Below are positions 38,671 through 46,970 of a stretch of DNA of 64,000 nucleotides, one piece after another. A program made the position numbers and the translations under genes. The DNA is from an uncultured Gammaproteobacteria bacterium. GTDB lineage: Bacteria > Pseudomonadota > Gammaproteobacteria > Pseudomonadales > Pseudohongiellaceae. How positions within the stretch are numbered: the first letter of the stretch is position 1; each line of letters opens with the position of its first letter. The DNA lies in NCBI GenBank assembly GCA_913060975.1, contig CAJXVC010000002.1:1-64000 (forward strand), given 5' to 3'. Below the pieces are notes generated by a model. The model saw only the letters and a list, made by a program, of their open reading frames with translations. It was not told where the DNA came from and searched no databases.

Positions 38671-38876
38671 AGATTACCTCGGTGTTCGGCTCGGGCATGG
38701 GGAGAGGCAGTATATAACGCGCGCAGAACAGGTCAACTCCGCGGTGTGTTGTTGCAAGTCAGTTAATTTCAATGACTGGCTTCTTGCAGGCTCTTGTTTT
38801 TGATAGAATTCTCGCCCTTCGCTCCGGGCAGGTAGCTCAGGCGATCTAATTACAGCATCTGTATCAGGACACCACC

Positions 38877-40421
38877 ATGAGCGCCAATGCGCAAAACCGA
38901 CAAATCAAGCTGCTCGACACGACTCTTCGTGACGGCGAACAGACCCAGGGAGTCTCTTTCTCAGTTAACGAGAAGATGAATATTGCCAGGGCTTTGTTGC
39001 AGTCGCTCAAGGTCGATCGCATTGAAGTGGCGTCTGCCGGTGTTTCAGAGGGTGAGAAAGAGGCAGTGAGCCAGATCACGGCCTGGGCCGCTAAACACGA
39101 TCTGGCTGATCGCATCGAAGTGCTCGGTTTTGTGGATTACAAACGCAGCGTTGACTGGGTGAAAAGTGCCGGCTGCCAGGTTTTGAATTTACTGACCAAG
39201 GGCAGTGAAAAACATTGTCGCGAGCAGCTGGGCAAAACTTTGGAACAACACGTTGCCGATATCGAGCGCACTGTTGAATATGCCAAAGAGCAGGGGTTGC
39301 GGGTTAATATGTATCTGGAGGACTGGTCCAATGGCTATGTACAGAGCAAGGATTATGTCTTCGGATTAATTGAAGGCACCCGGCACCTCGGTATCGGCCA
39401 TTATTTGCTTCCCGATACGCTGGGTATGATGGCCCCCAAGGAAGTCACAGTTGCTTTGACTGAAATGCTGGGCAGGTTTCCTGATGAGGTTTTCGATTTT
39501 CACCCACATAACGATTACGGTTTGGCCACTGCCAACGTCTTGGCGGCCGTGGAAGCAGGCATCAGTAATATTCATTGCACCATGAATTGTCTTGGTGAAC
39601 GTGCGGGCAATGCCTCGCTGGCTGAAGTGGCCGTAGCTCTGCGTGACAAACTGGACGTCGAATTGTCAATCGACGAGACCAGCATTGCCATGGTCAGTCG
39701 CATGGTGGAGAATTTTTCCGGTAAATGGATTGCGGCCAATACGCCGATCGTCGGCGCCGATGTGTTCACCCAAACCGCCGGCATCCATGCCGATGGTGAT
39801 CTCAAGGGTGATCTCTACAAAACGAAACTGAGCCCGGAACGCTTTGCCCGCAAGCGCACTTACGCGCTAGGCAAGATGAGCGGTAAAGCATCACTGATCA
39901 ACAATCTGGAAGAGTTGGGCATCAGTCTGTCTGAAGAAGACCAGGCCAAGGTGTTGGAGAGAGTCGTACAACTGGGCGATTCCAAGCACATTGTGACGGT
40001 GGAAGATTTGCCATTCATCATTGCCGATGTGATGGAAAGCCGCGAATTTCACCATATCACCATGCTGAATTGTTATATCAACACCGGCTTCAACGTCGAT
40101 AGCACAGCCAGTATCCGGGTCGATATCGAGGGCAAGCAAGTGCAGGGCTCAGGTGCCGGTAATGGCGGCTTCGATGCGTTCATGGATGCCATTACCCGAT
40201 TGCTTGCCGAGCGGGACTTCGTCATGCCTTCGCTGGAAGACTATGAAGTGCATATTCCGCGCGGCGGCAAGACCGATGCCCTGACAGAATGTATTATCAC
40301 GTGGAATTCTGGCGAACGGAATTTCAAGACGCGTGGCGTCGATGCCAATCAGGTGTTGGCTGCGGTCAAGGCCACCATGCGCATGATCAATATTCGTATG
40401 GCTGGAACTGCCAGGAAATAG
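38877..40421 (+). CDS. cimA: Citramalate synthase-like, LeuA superfamily
   Basis: 514 residues. The DRE-TIM barrel begins LLDTTLRDGEQTQGVSF near residue 12, with metal ligands in DFHPHNDYGLATANV and the glycine-rich NCLGERAGNASLAEVA; the C-terminal 130 residues form the LeuA-type regulatory dimerisation domain (GAGNGGFDAFMDAITRLL). It is not the window's LeuA (47940-49616), which is the long second type. A citramalate synthase, condensing pyruvate with acetyl-CoA for isoleucine, is the best guess; an isopropylmalate or homocitrate-type activity cannot be excluded from sequence. It converges on a leuB-like gene across a shared terminator. Confidence 0.75.
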   Translation: MSANAQNRQIKLLDTTLRDGEQTQGVSFSVNEKMNIARALLQSLKVDRIEVASAGVSEGEKEAVSQITAWAAKHDLADRIEVLGFVDYKRSVDWVKSAGCQVLNLLTKGSEKHCREQLGKTLEQHVADIERTVEYAKEQGLRVNMYLEDWSNGYVQSKDYVFGLIEGTRHLGIGHYLLPDTLGMMAPKEVTVALTEMLGRFPDEVFDFHPHNDYGLATANVLAAVEAGISNIHCTMNCLGERAGNASLAEVAVALRDKLDVELSIDETSIAMVSRMVENFSGKWIAANTPIVGADVFTQTAGIHADGDLKGDLYKTKLSPERFARKRTYALGKMSGKASLINNLEELGISLSEEDQAKVLERVVQLGDSKHIVTVEDLPFIIADVMESREFHHITMLNCYINTGFNVDSTASIRVDIEGKQVQGSGAGNGGFDAFMDAITRLLAERDFVMPSLEDYEVHIPRGGKTDALTECIITWNSGERNFKTRGVDANQVLAAVKATMRMINIRMAGTARK

Positions 40422-40483
40422 CGATTGGGTCGCGGGTAACTGCAGTTAGAGTTGTAGGCGTGAAGCCGCATATTGCACAAAAG

Positions 40484-40519
40484 AAAAAAGGCTGACCGGT
40501 TGTCCGGGCAGCCTTTTTT
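40484..40519. terminator. Bidirectional terminator cimA/leuB
   Basis: AAAAAAGGCTG pairs with CAGCCTTTTTT with an inner CCGG-TTGT-CCGG stem. A-run on one side and U-run on the other make it work in both directions between the convergent genes. Confidence 0.9.
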
Positions 40520-40580
40520 AGTATTGTGGTTCTCTTGGTGAGATTCTAACGGCGCGGTATTGCCGTCTTGGAGCTAGTCG

Positions 40581-41678
40581 TTAGCTCTTGCCAAGAGCAG
40601 CAACAACCCGATCGCCAAAATCAGCAGTGCTGATCAGTTTTACATCGGCGCCGGGTCGCGACAGGTCTGGTGTTGAAAAGCCATCAGCAAAGACGCTTTG
40701 CATGGCAAGCCATACGTTGCGCGCCTCATCAGCCATGCCAAAGCTCATCTCCAGCATCATCGCCACAGAACCGATCATCGAATAGGGATTGGCAATGCCC
40801 TGACCGGCGATATCAGGGGCGGAACCATGGGAGGGTTCATAATAGGCTTTCTCTGGCCCAATGCAGGCAGAAGGCATCAGGCCCAGCGAGCCAAGAATGC
40901 CGCCGCCCTGATCGGACAGAATATCGCCAAACATGTTTTCCATGACCATGACATCGAATTGGCCAGGATTCAGGCATAAATAAGTTGCTGCAGCATCGAC
41001 GAGAATGTTCTTTACTTCGACATCAGGGTAATCTGCCCCAACTTCGTCCATGACTTCATTCCACAGCACGCTGGACTTCAATACATTGCTCTTGTGAATA
41101 TTGTGCAGCACTTTCTTGCGTTTTTGGGCTGTCTCGAAAGCGACTTTGGCGATGCGCGAGATCTGGTCTTCATCGTATTCCAGCATCTCGTTGACATAGC
41201 GCTTGCCAGCCGCGTTGACCCCTGTTTCTTTTTTGCCGAAATACAGGCCGCCGACCAATTCGCGAATAATAATGAAGTCGATACCTTCACCGATGATCTC
41301 TGGTTTCAGCGGCGAGAAATGAGCCAGGCCTTTGGGTAGCGATACTGGGCGGAAATTGGCGAACGTATCATAGCGGCGACGCAGTGGTAGCAAGGCGCCA
41401 CGTTCGGGTTGTTCGTCAACGGGAATTTTCTTGGAGTCTTCATGACTCAGGCCGATTGGACCTTTGATAATGGCGTCTGCTTCATCACACAGAGCCTTGG
41501 TCTCTTCTGGAAACGATTGGCCATGACTGAAGTAGGCGCTGGCACCAAATGCACCAGGCAGTAATTGGAAGTCTACGTTCTGGCGCTCGGCAACCAGATT
41601 AAGGACTTTAACGGCTTCGGCCATGATTTCTGGGCCGATACCGTCGCCGTCAAGAAGGGCGATTTTATATGCGCTCAT
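40581..41678 (-). CDS. leuB: 3-isopropylmalate dehydrogenase-like enzyme
   Basis: 365 residues of the isocitrate/isopropylmalate dehydrogenase family. It opens KIALLDGDGIGPEIMAEAVKV and has the metal/NAD segments NMFGDILSDQGGGILGSLGLMPSA and EPSHGSAPDIAGQGIANP. The substrate loop is unusual: GPIGLSHEDSKKIPVDEQPERGALLPLRRR replaces the common GGPKWD...RPE.GLLxLR form, and LHNIHKSNVLKSS replaces the usual DKANVL. LeuB acts on both isopropylmalate and methylmalate in many bacteria, which would serve both leucine and the citramalate route. The exact substrate is not settled by sequence. Confidence 0.8.
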   Translation of the reverse strand: MSAYKIALLDGDGIGPEIMAEAVKVLNLVAERQNVDFQLLPGAFGASAYFSHGQSFPEETKALCDEADAIIKGPIGLSHEDSKKIPVDEQPERGALLPLRRRYDTFANFRPVSLPKGLAHFSPLKPEIIGEGIDFIIIRELVGGLYFGKKETGVNAAGKRYVNEMLEYDEDQISRIAKVAFETAQKRKKVLHNIHKSNVLKSSVLWNEVMDEVGADYPDVEVKNILVDAAATYLCLNPGQFDVMVMENMFGDILSDQGGGILGSLGLMPSACIGPEKAYYEPSHGSAPDIAGQGIANPYSMIGSVAMMLEMSFGMADEARNVWLAMQSVFADGFSTPDLSRPGADVKLISTADFGDRVVAALGKS

Positions 41679-41837
41679 GCCATTTCTCTGTGTTTAGTTG
41701 GGCTTGTGACAGGACAGACTGGGTCTGACATGCAATTGGAAACTGCTTGAAAATTGAAAGGCGCGTAATTTAGCACGCGAAGACGCCCGATAACAGGGAG
41801 AGCGGGGCGCCTGTTACGGGTAATTTGCAGTGAGACT

Positions 41838-41864
41838 TGGTGCCGGAGGAGTATCGAACCGGGG
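41838..41864 (-). pseudogene. tRNA 3'-end remnant (TpsiC/acceptor/CCA)
   Basis: On the minus strand CCCCGGTTCGATACTCCTCC, then GGCACCA, reads like the T-loop, 3' acceptor strand and encoded CCA of a tRNA. No D-arm, anticodon arm or 5' acceptor strand (which would be GCCGGAG) is found upstream, where a small membrane-protein gene ends 11 bases away, and the T-stem does not pair properly. It is a fragment, possibly an attachment-site scar. Confidence 0.5.
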
Positions 41865-41874
41865 CGTGGCAGGA

Positions 41875-42051
41875 CTAGCTAAGAGCTTGAATGACAACCG
41901 AGACCTGGCGAATAAAAACCAGTGTCAGTATGATCACAATGGTATAAACCACGCCATCACTCAGTTCCAGGCCGAAAAACGTCTTCGGTTGGCTCTCATT
42001 ACCAGGCCGCTTTTTGGCTGGTTGTTGCTCTGTATCTTCATCAAAACCCAT
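41875..42051 (-). CDS. Small single-span membrane protein
   Basis: 58 residues from the ATG at 42049-42051; the ORF track starts at an upstream in-frame codon at 42219 that lies across the promoter and operator described here. It reads MGFDEDTEQQPAKKRPGNES, a charged start, then a membrane segment VVYTIVIILTLVFIRQVSVVI ending QALS. AGGGG lies 10 bases upstream. The ORF ends 11 bases before the tRNA 3' remnant. Not recognised; the promoter, operator-like palindrome, Shine-Dalgarno and membrane segment together make it a probable real gene. Confidence 0.5.
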   Translation of the reverse strand: MGFDEDTEQQPAKKRPGNESQPKTFFGLELSDGVVYTIVIILTLVFIRQVSVVIQALS

Positions 42052-42116
42052 GAGCAGATTTCCCCTACTACTGTTAATTCGCAACCGATCTGTACTTACC
42101 CGGTTTGCCCAATTCT

Positions 42117-42148
42117 TTGACCGCCGGTCGGTCAATTCCTGAATTATA
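42117..42148 (-). promoter_or_regulatory. Promoter -10 with adjacent palindromic operator
   Basis: On the minus strand a perfect TATAAT (42143-42148) is followed by TTGACCG-N5-CGGTCAA (42117-42135), a 7-bp perfect inverted repeat around the expected start of transcription, a common repressor position. The -35 is poor. It precedes the 58-residue membrane-protein gene. Confidence 0.45.
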
Positions 42149-42256
42149 TCGGCGACTTGGGGCTGTACTATAAGGTATTTGGGTAAAATTGGGGAGTAAA
42201 CCCTGCATCTCAATAGCATTTTGAAGAAATAATAGGCTATTTGATGTCTTAAGAGA

Positions 42257-42343
42257 TGGTACCAGTGGACGGACTTGAACCGTCACTCCCTCGCGGGAAC
42301 CGGATTTTGAATCCGGCGTGTCTACCAATTCCACCACACTGGC
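42257..42343 (-). tRNA. tRNA-Leu (anticodon CAA)
   Basis: 87 bases on the minus strand beginning GCCAGTGTGGTGGAATTGGT and ending CACTGGTACCA. Acceptor arms GCCAGTG and CACTGGT pair with one G-U at position 1-72; discriminator A and an encoded CCA follow. The anticodon arm is CCGGA-TTCAAAA-TCCGG, giving CAA for the UUG codon. A long variable arm (CCC-GCGA-GGG) and the T-arm GACGGTTCAAGTCCGTC are those of a class II leucine tRNA. It is monocistronic, divergent from queA. Confidence 0.97.
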
Positions 42344-42584
42344 ACTACAGTCGAATCCGCAGGGCCAATAGTGTCCTGGTGAGATATCAGGATCAGTTGC
42401 TGCGGTTTCGAGGGCGCGATTATACCAATTGCCAGACCGCGCGCAATCAAAGTAAATGAAAGGCCTCATGTCGGCATAGTTGCGGCTTGGAGTAGCGCCC
42501 GGTTTCCGCTAGGCTTGGCGCACTTTGTGCCAGCCATCAGCTAAATGGGGCTTGCGATCGCGAATCCTGAGTATGGGACATGGA

Positions 42585-43619
42585 ATGCAACTGACTGACT
42601 TTACTTACGAATTGCCTGACGAGCTAATCGCTCGCTTTCCAGTTGAGAAACGCAGTGCCAGCCGGTTGTTGGCGTTGCGTCGGGCGGATGGGCAGATTCA
42701 GCACAGGGTGTTTAGTGATCTGGAGGAGTACCTGCAGCCGGGTGATTTGTTGGTGCTGAATGATACCCGTGTCATTCCCGCACGTATTTATGCCCGCAAA
42801 GACACCGGTGGGCGTGCTGAAATTCTGATCGAGAGAATACTTGCTGAGAATGAGGTTCTGGCGCAAATACGCGCCAGTAAATCGCCCAAGCCGGGCACTG
42901 TGTTGCAGTGCCTTGACGGTAGTGACAATTGCGACACAGAGGCCGAGGTCATTGGCAGGCAAGAGGAATTTTTCCGCTTACGTTTTCCAGCGCATTGCGA
43001 TTTGGGTGAGGTGTTTGCCCGTATCGGTCATATGCCGTTACCGCCATACCTAAAGCGAGAGGACGTGGACCTTGATTCGGAGCGCTACCAGACTGTCTAT
43101 GCGAAGAATGCGGGGGCAGTTGCCGCCCCAACCGCAGGCCTGCATTTCGATGCGGAGTTATTCGCCAGGCTCGAGACCAAAGGCGTTAACAAGGCGTTTT
43201 TGACTCTCCATGTCGGAGCCGGGACTTTTCAACCTGTGCGTGTAGAGAATATCGCCGAGCACCGCATGCACAGTGAATATGTCAGTGTTCCGGAATCGGT
43301 GTGTGAGGCCATCGCAGCCTGTAAAGCAGCCGGCGGCAGGGTAGTGGCAGTGGGTACAACCTCGGTTCGCAGTCTGGAAAGTGCAGCAAGCAACGGCGCC
43401 CTTGCGCCATTTTCAGGAGAGACAGATATCTTTATCTTTCCTGGATTTGAATTCAAAGTCGTGGATGCCATGGTGACCAATTTTCATTTGCCCGAGTCCA
43501 CGTTGCTCATGCTGGTTAGTGCTTTCTCGGACAAAAAAATGCTACTTGACGCTTATCAGGAGGCAATCAAGGAGCGCTACCGATTCTTCAGTTACGGCGA
43601 TGCGATGTTGCTGTATTGA
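42585..43619 (+). CDS. queA: S-adenosylmethionine:tRNA ribosyltransferase-isomerase
   Basis: Makes epoxyqueuosine in tRNA. 344 residues from the ATG at 42585, where the family N-terminus MQLTDFTYELPDELIA begins; the ORF track adds 20 residues that do not match. Characteristic text includes LVLNDTRVIPARI near residue 60, APTAGLHFD near 200 and LHVGAGTFQPVRVENIAEH. In most relatives tgt and yajC-secDF follow; here the next gene is mdh. The start has only a weak purine stretch upstream. Confidence 0.96.
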   Translation: MQLTDFTYELPDELIARFPVEKRSASRLLALRRADGQIQHRVFSDLEEYLQPGDLLVLNDTRVIPARIYARKDTGGRAEILIERILAENEVLAQIRASKSPKPGTVLQCLDGSDNCDTEAEVIGRQEEFFRLRFPAHCDLGEVFARIGHMPLPPYLKREDVDLDSERYQTVYAKNAGAVAAPTAGLHFDAELFARLETKGVNKAFLTLHVGAGTFQPVRVENIAEHRMHSEYVSVPESVCEAIAACKAAGGRVVAVGTTSVRSLESAASNGALAPFSGETDIFIFPGFEFKVVDAMVTNFHLPESTLLMLVSAFSDKKMLLDAYQEAIKERYRFFSYGDAMLLY

Positions 43620-43737
43620 ATACCAATCTCGCTGCCTGGCAGATGGAAGCGCAGGCTGTACGGGCAACAAATTCAAGTGTCAGTGCGCGTAAGCCACGGA
43701 CAAATCAAGCATTTTCTACTCCGCAGGCAGAATCTGC

Positions 43738-43743
43738 TATACT
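43738..43743 (+). promoter_or_regulatory. Candidate extended -10 before mdh
   Basis: TGC-TATACT at 43735-43743 fits an extended -10 element about 170 bases before the mdh start. No good -35 is seen. The gap 43620-43912 shows nothing else. Confidence 0.3.
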
Positions 43744-43912
43744 TGCGTCCATCACGGCCCGACTATTCGAGCCTAGCCGCTGTTCAATGTGTCGATAGTT
43801 TCAATCTCGATGCTTTACCGACAGGTCAGTCCACCGATACATCGGTGCAATCTGATAGTTGGTCAAACAGTAAATTTGTCGATAAATCAGTAATAAGGAT
43901 TATTAAGTCATC

Positions 43913-44887
43913 ATGAAAGCACCAGTTCGCGTCGCTGTTACCGGAGCCGCCGGTCAAATTAGTTATTCCCTCTTGTTCCGAATTGCCGCTGGCGAAATGC
44001 TGGGCGCAGACCAGCCGGTCATCCTGCAACTACTGGAAATCACACCAGCGCTGGAAGCCTTGAAAGGCACAGTAATGGAAATTGAAGATTGCGCATTCCC
44101 ATTGGTAGTGGACATTGTTCAGTCCGATGATCCCGAAGTGGCTTTTAAAGACATCGATTACGCACTGCTGGTTGGTGCGCGGCCACGTAGCCAGGGCATG
44201 GAGCGCAAGGATCTGCTCGAAGCCAACGCCCAGATATTCTCTGTGCAGGGCGCAGCATTGAATAAAGTCGCCAGCCGCGACGTGAAGGTGCTGGTAGTCG
44301 GTAATCCAGCCAACACCAATGCATTGATCGCTTATCGCAATGCCCCGGACCTGGATCCAGGTCAGTTCACTGCCATGACTCGTCTCGACCACAATCGAGC
44401 CATTAGTCAATTGGCTGCCAAGACTGGCAAGCACAGCACTGATGTTGCTGACATGATCATTTGGGGTAACCACTCAGCCACGCAATACCCCGACATTCAC
44501 CACTGCTCGGTCGATGGCAAAGCCGCGACCGATCTGGTTGATCAATCCTGGGTTGTCGATGATTTTATCCCGACGGTACAACAGCGTGGCGCCGCCATCA
44601 TTAAAGCCCGTGGCGCCTCCAGCGCAGCTTCGGCGGCTAACGCCGCCATCGAACACATGCGCGATTGGGCGCTTGGTAGCGACGGTATCGTGTCCATGGG
44701 TATTCACAGCGATGGCAGCTATGGCATTGCTGAAGGCCTTATCTATTCTTTCCCGGTTACCTGCGAAGGTGGCAAGTACACAATCAAGCAAGGTCTGGAG
44801 ATCAATGACTTTAGCCGTGACCTGATGACCAAGACCGAGACGGAATTGTCTGAAGAACGAGACGCTGTCGCCGATCTTCTGCCCTGA
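43913..44887 (+). CDS. mdh: Malate dehydrogenase
   Basis: 324 residues of the NAD-dependent, MDH2-like (cytosolic type) group rather than the E. coli type. The Rossmann start is [20 protein letters not shown] and the active site is [17 protein letters not shown] and the catalytic histidine segment [13 protein letters not shown]. Interconverts malate and oxaloacetate in the TCA cycle. Monocistronic, with a strong hairpin after the stop. Confidence 0.96.
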   Translation: MKAPVRVAVTGAAGQISYSLLFRIAAGEMLGADQPVILQLLEITPALEALKGTVMEIEDCAFPLVVDIVQSDDPEVAFKDIDYALLVGARPRSQGMERKDLLEANAQIFSVQGAALNKVASRDVKVLVVGNPANTNALIAYRNAPDLDPGQFTAMTRLDHNRAISQLAAKTGKHSTDVADMIIWGNHSATQYPDIHHCSVDGKAATDLVDQSWVVDDFIPTVQQRGAAIIKARGASSAASAANAAIEHMRDWALGSDGIVSMGIHSDGSYGIAEGLIYSFPVTCEGGKYTIKQGLEINDFSRDLMTKTETELSEERDAVADLLP

Positions 44888-44898
44888 ATGTGAATGAG

Positions 44899-44928
44899 TC
44901 TGATCAGCGCGCTGCGCTGATCAGATTT
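44899..44928 (+). terminator. Terminator-like hairpin after mdh
   Basis: TCTGATCAGCGC pairs perfectly with GCGCTGATCAGA around a GCT loop, 11 bases after the mdh stop. Only three U residues follow, so it may need help to terminate, but the 12-bp stem is very stable. Confidence 0.6.
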
Positions 44929-44967
44929 CACGCTGCTTCTGAGACGGGCTTGCCTCAACTTTTCAAC

Positions 44968-45051
44968 CTCTCAACCAGGCTCTCAACCAGGCTCGGAACC
45001 AGACACTTAATCAGAATTTCATCCAGGCTCTTATTCAGAACCCAATCAGCC
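44968..45051 (+). repeat. Seven decaying 12-bp tandem repeats
   Basis: Two perfect CTCTCAACCAGG copies (44968-44991) lead into CTCGGAACCAGA, CACTTAATCAGA, ATTTCATCCAGG, CTCTTATTCAGA and ACCCAATCAGCC, all in exact 12-base register. The array ends two bases before the ATG of the sensor kinase. It is in frame with that ATG but is cut off by a stop at 44940 with no start codon between, so it is not translated as part of the kinase. Confidence 0.9.
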
Positions 45052-45053
45052 TC

Positions 45054-46145
45054 ATGGCCAGCAGACCCTTACCGCTCATACGTAAAAGCCAATTCTGGAT
45101 TTTCCAGTTAGTAGGTTGGTCGGCATGGGTTGCCATGCTGGTCTTGCGTGATCTGATATTTGTCCCCCCGGAATACATCTTTCCTCGCGCACTGGTTTTT
45201 TCAGTCAGTGCTTTGCTGGCTGTGTTACTGACCAGCTGTCTCAGATATTTATACACACTGGTCTGGGAGCAGGGGCTCTTCGTTCGCTTGCTGATGACAT
45301 TTTTTGGCTCGTTAGGCGCGGCGATGCTATGGCAGCCTTTTCGTAACTATATTGCCTTGCTGCCATTTGGTGACACTATCGATTTCGCCAACGCCAGCGC
45401 CGAAGATCTGTTTGATGGGTTGTTCAGCAGCTCCTGGTTGCTGCTGCTGGTATGGAGCGGGTTGTACTTTATTATCAAGTATTACCAATTATTCCAGGAA
45501 GAAAAAGAAAAGGGGCTGCGATCCGAGGCGCTTGCCCATGAGGCGCAGCTGTTAATGCTGCGCTATCAGCTCAATCCCCATTTTCTGTTCAATACTCTCA
45601 ATGCAATTTCGACACTTGTGCTGGCCAAGGCCAATGATCAGGCTAATGAAATGCTCACTAAATTGAGCAAATTCTTGCGTTATTCTCTGGATCACTCACC
45701 CTTGGATCGTGTTAGCCTCACTAGAGAATTGGAGACATCCAGACATTATCTGGATATTGAAAAGGTTCGTTTTGCTGAGCGGCTGCGCTTAGAATTTGAT
45801 ATCGAAGCAGGGGCAGAGAAGGCGCTAGTGCCAACCATGCTGTTGCAACCAATTATTGAAAATTCGATCAAGCATGGTATTTCCAAGTCGGAATCTGGCG
45901 GTAGTATTGTAATCAGGGCCAGAAAAGACGGTAATAAGCTGCATCTTGAAGTGGCCGATGATGGGCCGGGATTGAGCGAGAGTAGCGGTTTGGACAACGA
46001 GCTTTCGCTTTCCAAGGGAGTTGGTGTGAGCAATATTCGTAATCGCCTACTTGAAATCTATGGTGAGCACCACGAGTTATTATTTGAGAATGCAAAACCA
46101 AGTGGTCTGACAGTAAAGGTAATTATTCCTTATGACACAGAGTGA
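45054..46145 (+). CDS. LytS/AlgZ-type sensor histidine kinase
   Basis: 363 residues. Four membrane segments in the first 150 residues, a short helical linker, then the His_kinase domain with QLNPHFLFNTLNAISTL near residue 177, where the histidine is phosphorylated, and an HATPase domain with LLQPIIENSIKHGISKSESG and ADDGPGL. This architecture is that of AlgZ/LytS/YehU kinases. It overlaps the response-regulator gene by 14 bases. It has no Shine-Dalgarno sequence: the 12-bp repeat array runs right up to its ATG. Confidence 0.92.
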   Translation: MASRPLPLIRKSQFWIFQLVGWSAWVAMLVLRDLIFVPPEYIFPRALVFSVSALLAVLLTSCLRYLYTLVWEQGLFVRLLMTFFGSLGAAMLWQPFRNYIALLPFGDTIDFANASAEDLFDGLFSSSWLLLLVWSGLYFIIKYYQLFQEEKEKGLRSEALAHEAQLLMLRYQLNPHFLFNTLNAISTLVLAKANDQANEMLTKLSKFLRYSLDHSPLDRVSLTRELETSRHYLDIEKVRFAERLRLEFDIEAGAEKALVPTMLLQPIIENSIKHGISKSESGGSIVIRARKDGNKLHLEVADDGPGLSESSGLDNELSLSKGVGVSNIRNRLLEIYGEHHELLFENAKPSGLTVKVIIPYDTE

Positions 46146-46947
46146 GCAAGTATTGAAAGCCGTCATAGTTGACGATGAAGAGTTGGCGAGACAAGGATTG
46201 GCGATGCGATTGGCAGATATTTCTGGCATCGAGGTTGTCAGTCAGTGCGCTAACGCCAAAGAAGCGTTGCTGGCGATTAGCGAGCTCGAACCTGATGTCG
46301 TCTTTCTGGATATCCAGATGCCTGGCAAGAGTGGCCTGGAGATGATCAGTGAAATACAGGGCGATGTGATGCCCATGATTATTTTCGTAACTGCTTACGA
46401 CAGTTTTGCGGTTGATGCATTTAAGGTGCACGCCATCGATTACTTGTTAAAGCCAGTGGAATCCGAGCGGCTTGAAGAGGCTATCAAAATCGCTCGCGAG
46501 CAGCGTAATCAGGAATTGGCCAGCGACGAGAAGAAAAAGTTGCTGGAGATGGTGGTCTCGCTGACCGGCAAATCACCTGCTGCTATTGATGAAATGTTAG
46601 AAAGTGGCGAGAAGCTGGTCGAACAACCAGATCGTCTGGCTATCAAGGATGGCTCATCAATTACATTCGTACCAGTACATGATATTGACTGGATTGATGC
46701 GGCAGGTGACTACATGTGTGTGCACGTACAAGGTGCGACTCACATCATGCGTACCACGATGAAGGAGTTGGAAGCCAAGCTCGATCCCTCCATGTTTCAG
46801 CGCGTGCATCGCTCAACTATTGTTAATCTGGAGCGCGTTGAGAAAGTCTCATCGCATATCAATGGCGAGTTTCACCTGACTCTCAAGTGCGGTACTTCAC
46901 TGAAGATGAGCCGTTCCTACAAGGACAAAGTGAAGCATTTCTTCTGA
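46132..46947 (+). CDS. LytTR-family response regulator
   Basis: 271 residues. Receiver domain with the phosphorylatable aspartate in PDVVFLDIQMPGKSGLEM near residue 63, and a C-terminal LytTR DNA-binding domain (about 165-268) seen as FVPVHDIDWIDAAGDYMCVH, FQRVHRSTIVNLERVEKV and SLKMSRSYKDKVKHFF. AlgR-like. It overlaps the kinase gene, so the pair is coupled and cognate. Targets are unknown; in pseudomonads AlgZ/AlgR affects surface polysaccharide and motility. Confidence 0.93.
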   Translation: MTQSEQVLKAVIVDDEELARQGLAMRLADISGIEVVSQCANAKEALLAISELEPDVVFLDIQMPGKSGLEMISEIQGDVMPMIIFVTAYDSFAVDAFKVHAIDYLLKPVESERLEEAIKIAREQRNQELASDEKKKLLEMVVSLTGKSPAAIDEMLESGEKLVEQPDRLAIKDGSSITFVPVHDIDWIDAAGDYMCVHVQGATHIMRTTMKELEAKLDPSMFQRVHRSTIVNLERVEKVSSHINGEFHLTLKCGTSLKMSRSYKDKVKHFF

Positions 46948-46970
46948 GTAGGAAAACCTGCTGATTCTGC

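Noticed and set aside
38831-38840. GGTAGCTCAG, like a tRNA D-arm, before cimA
   Set aside because: No matching GAGC D-stem partner, anticodon arm or acceptor stem around it; chance resemblance.
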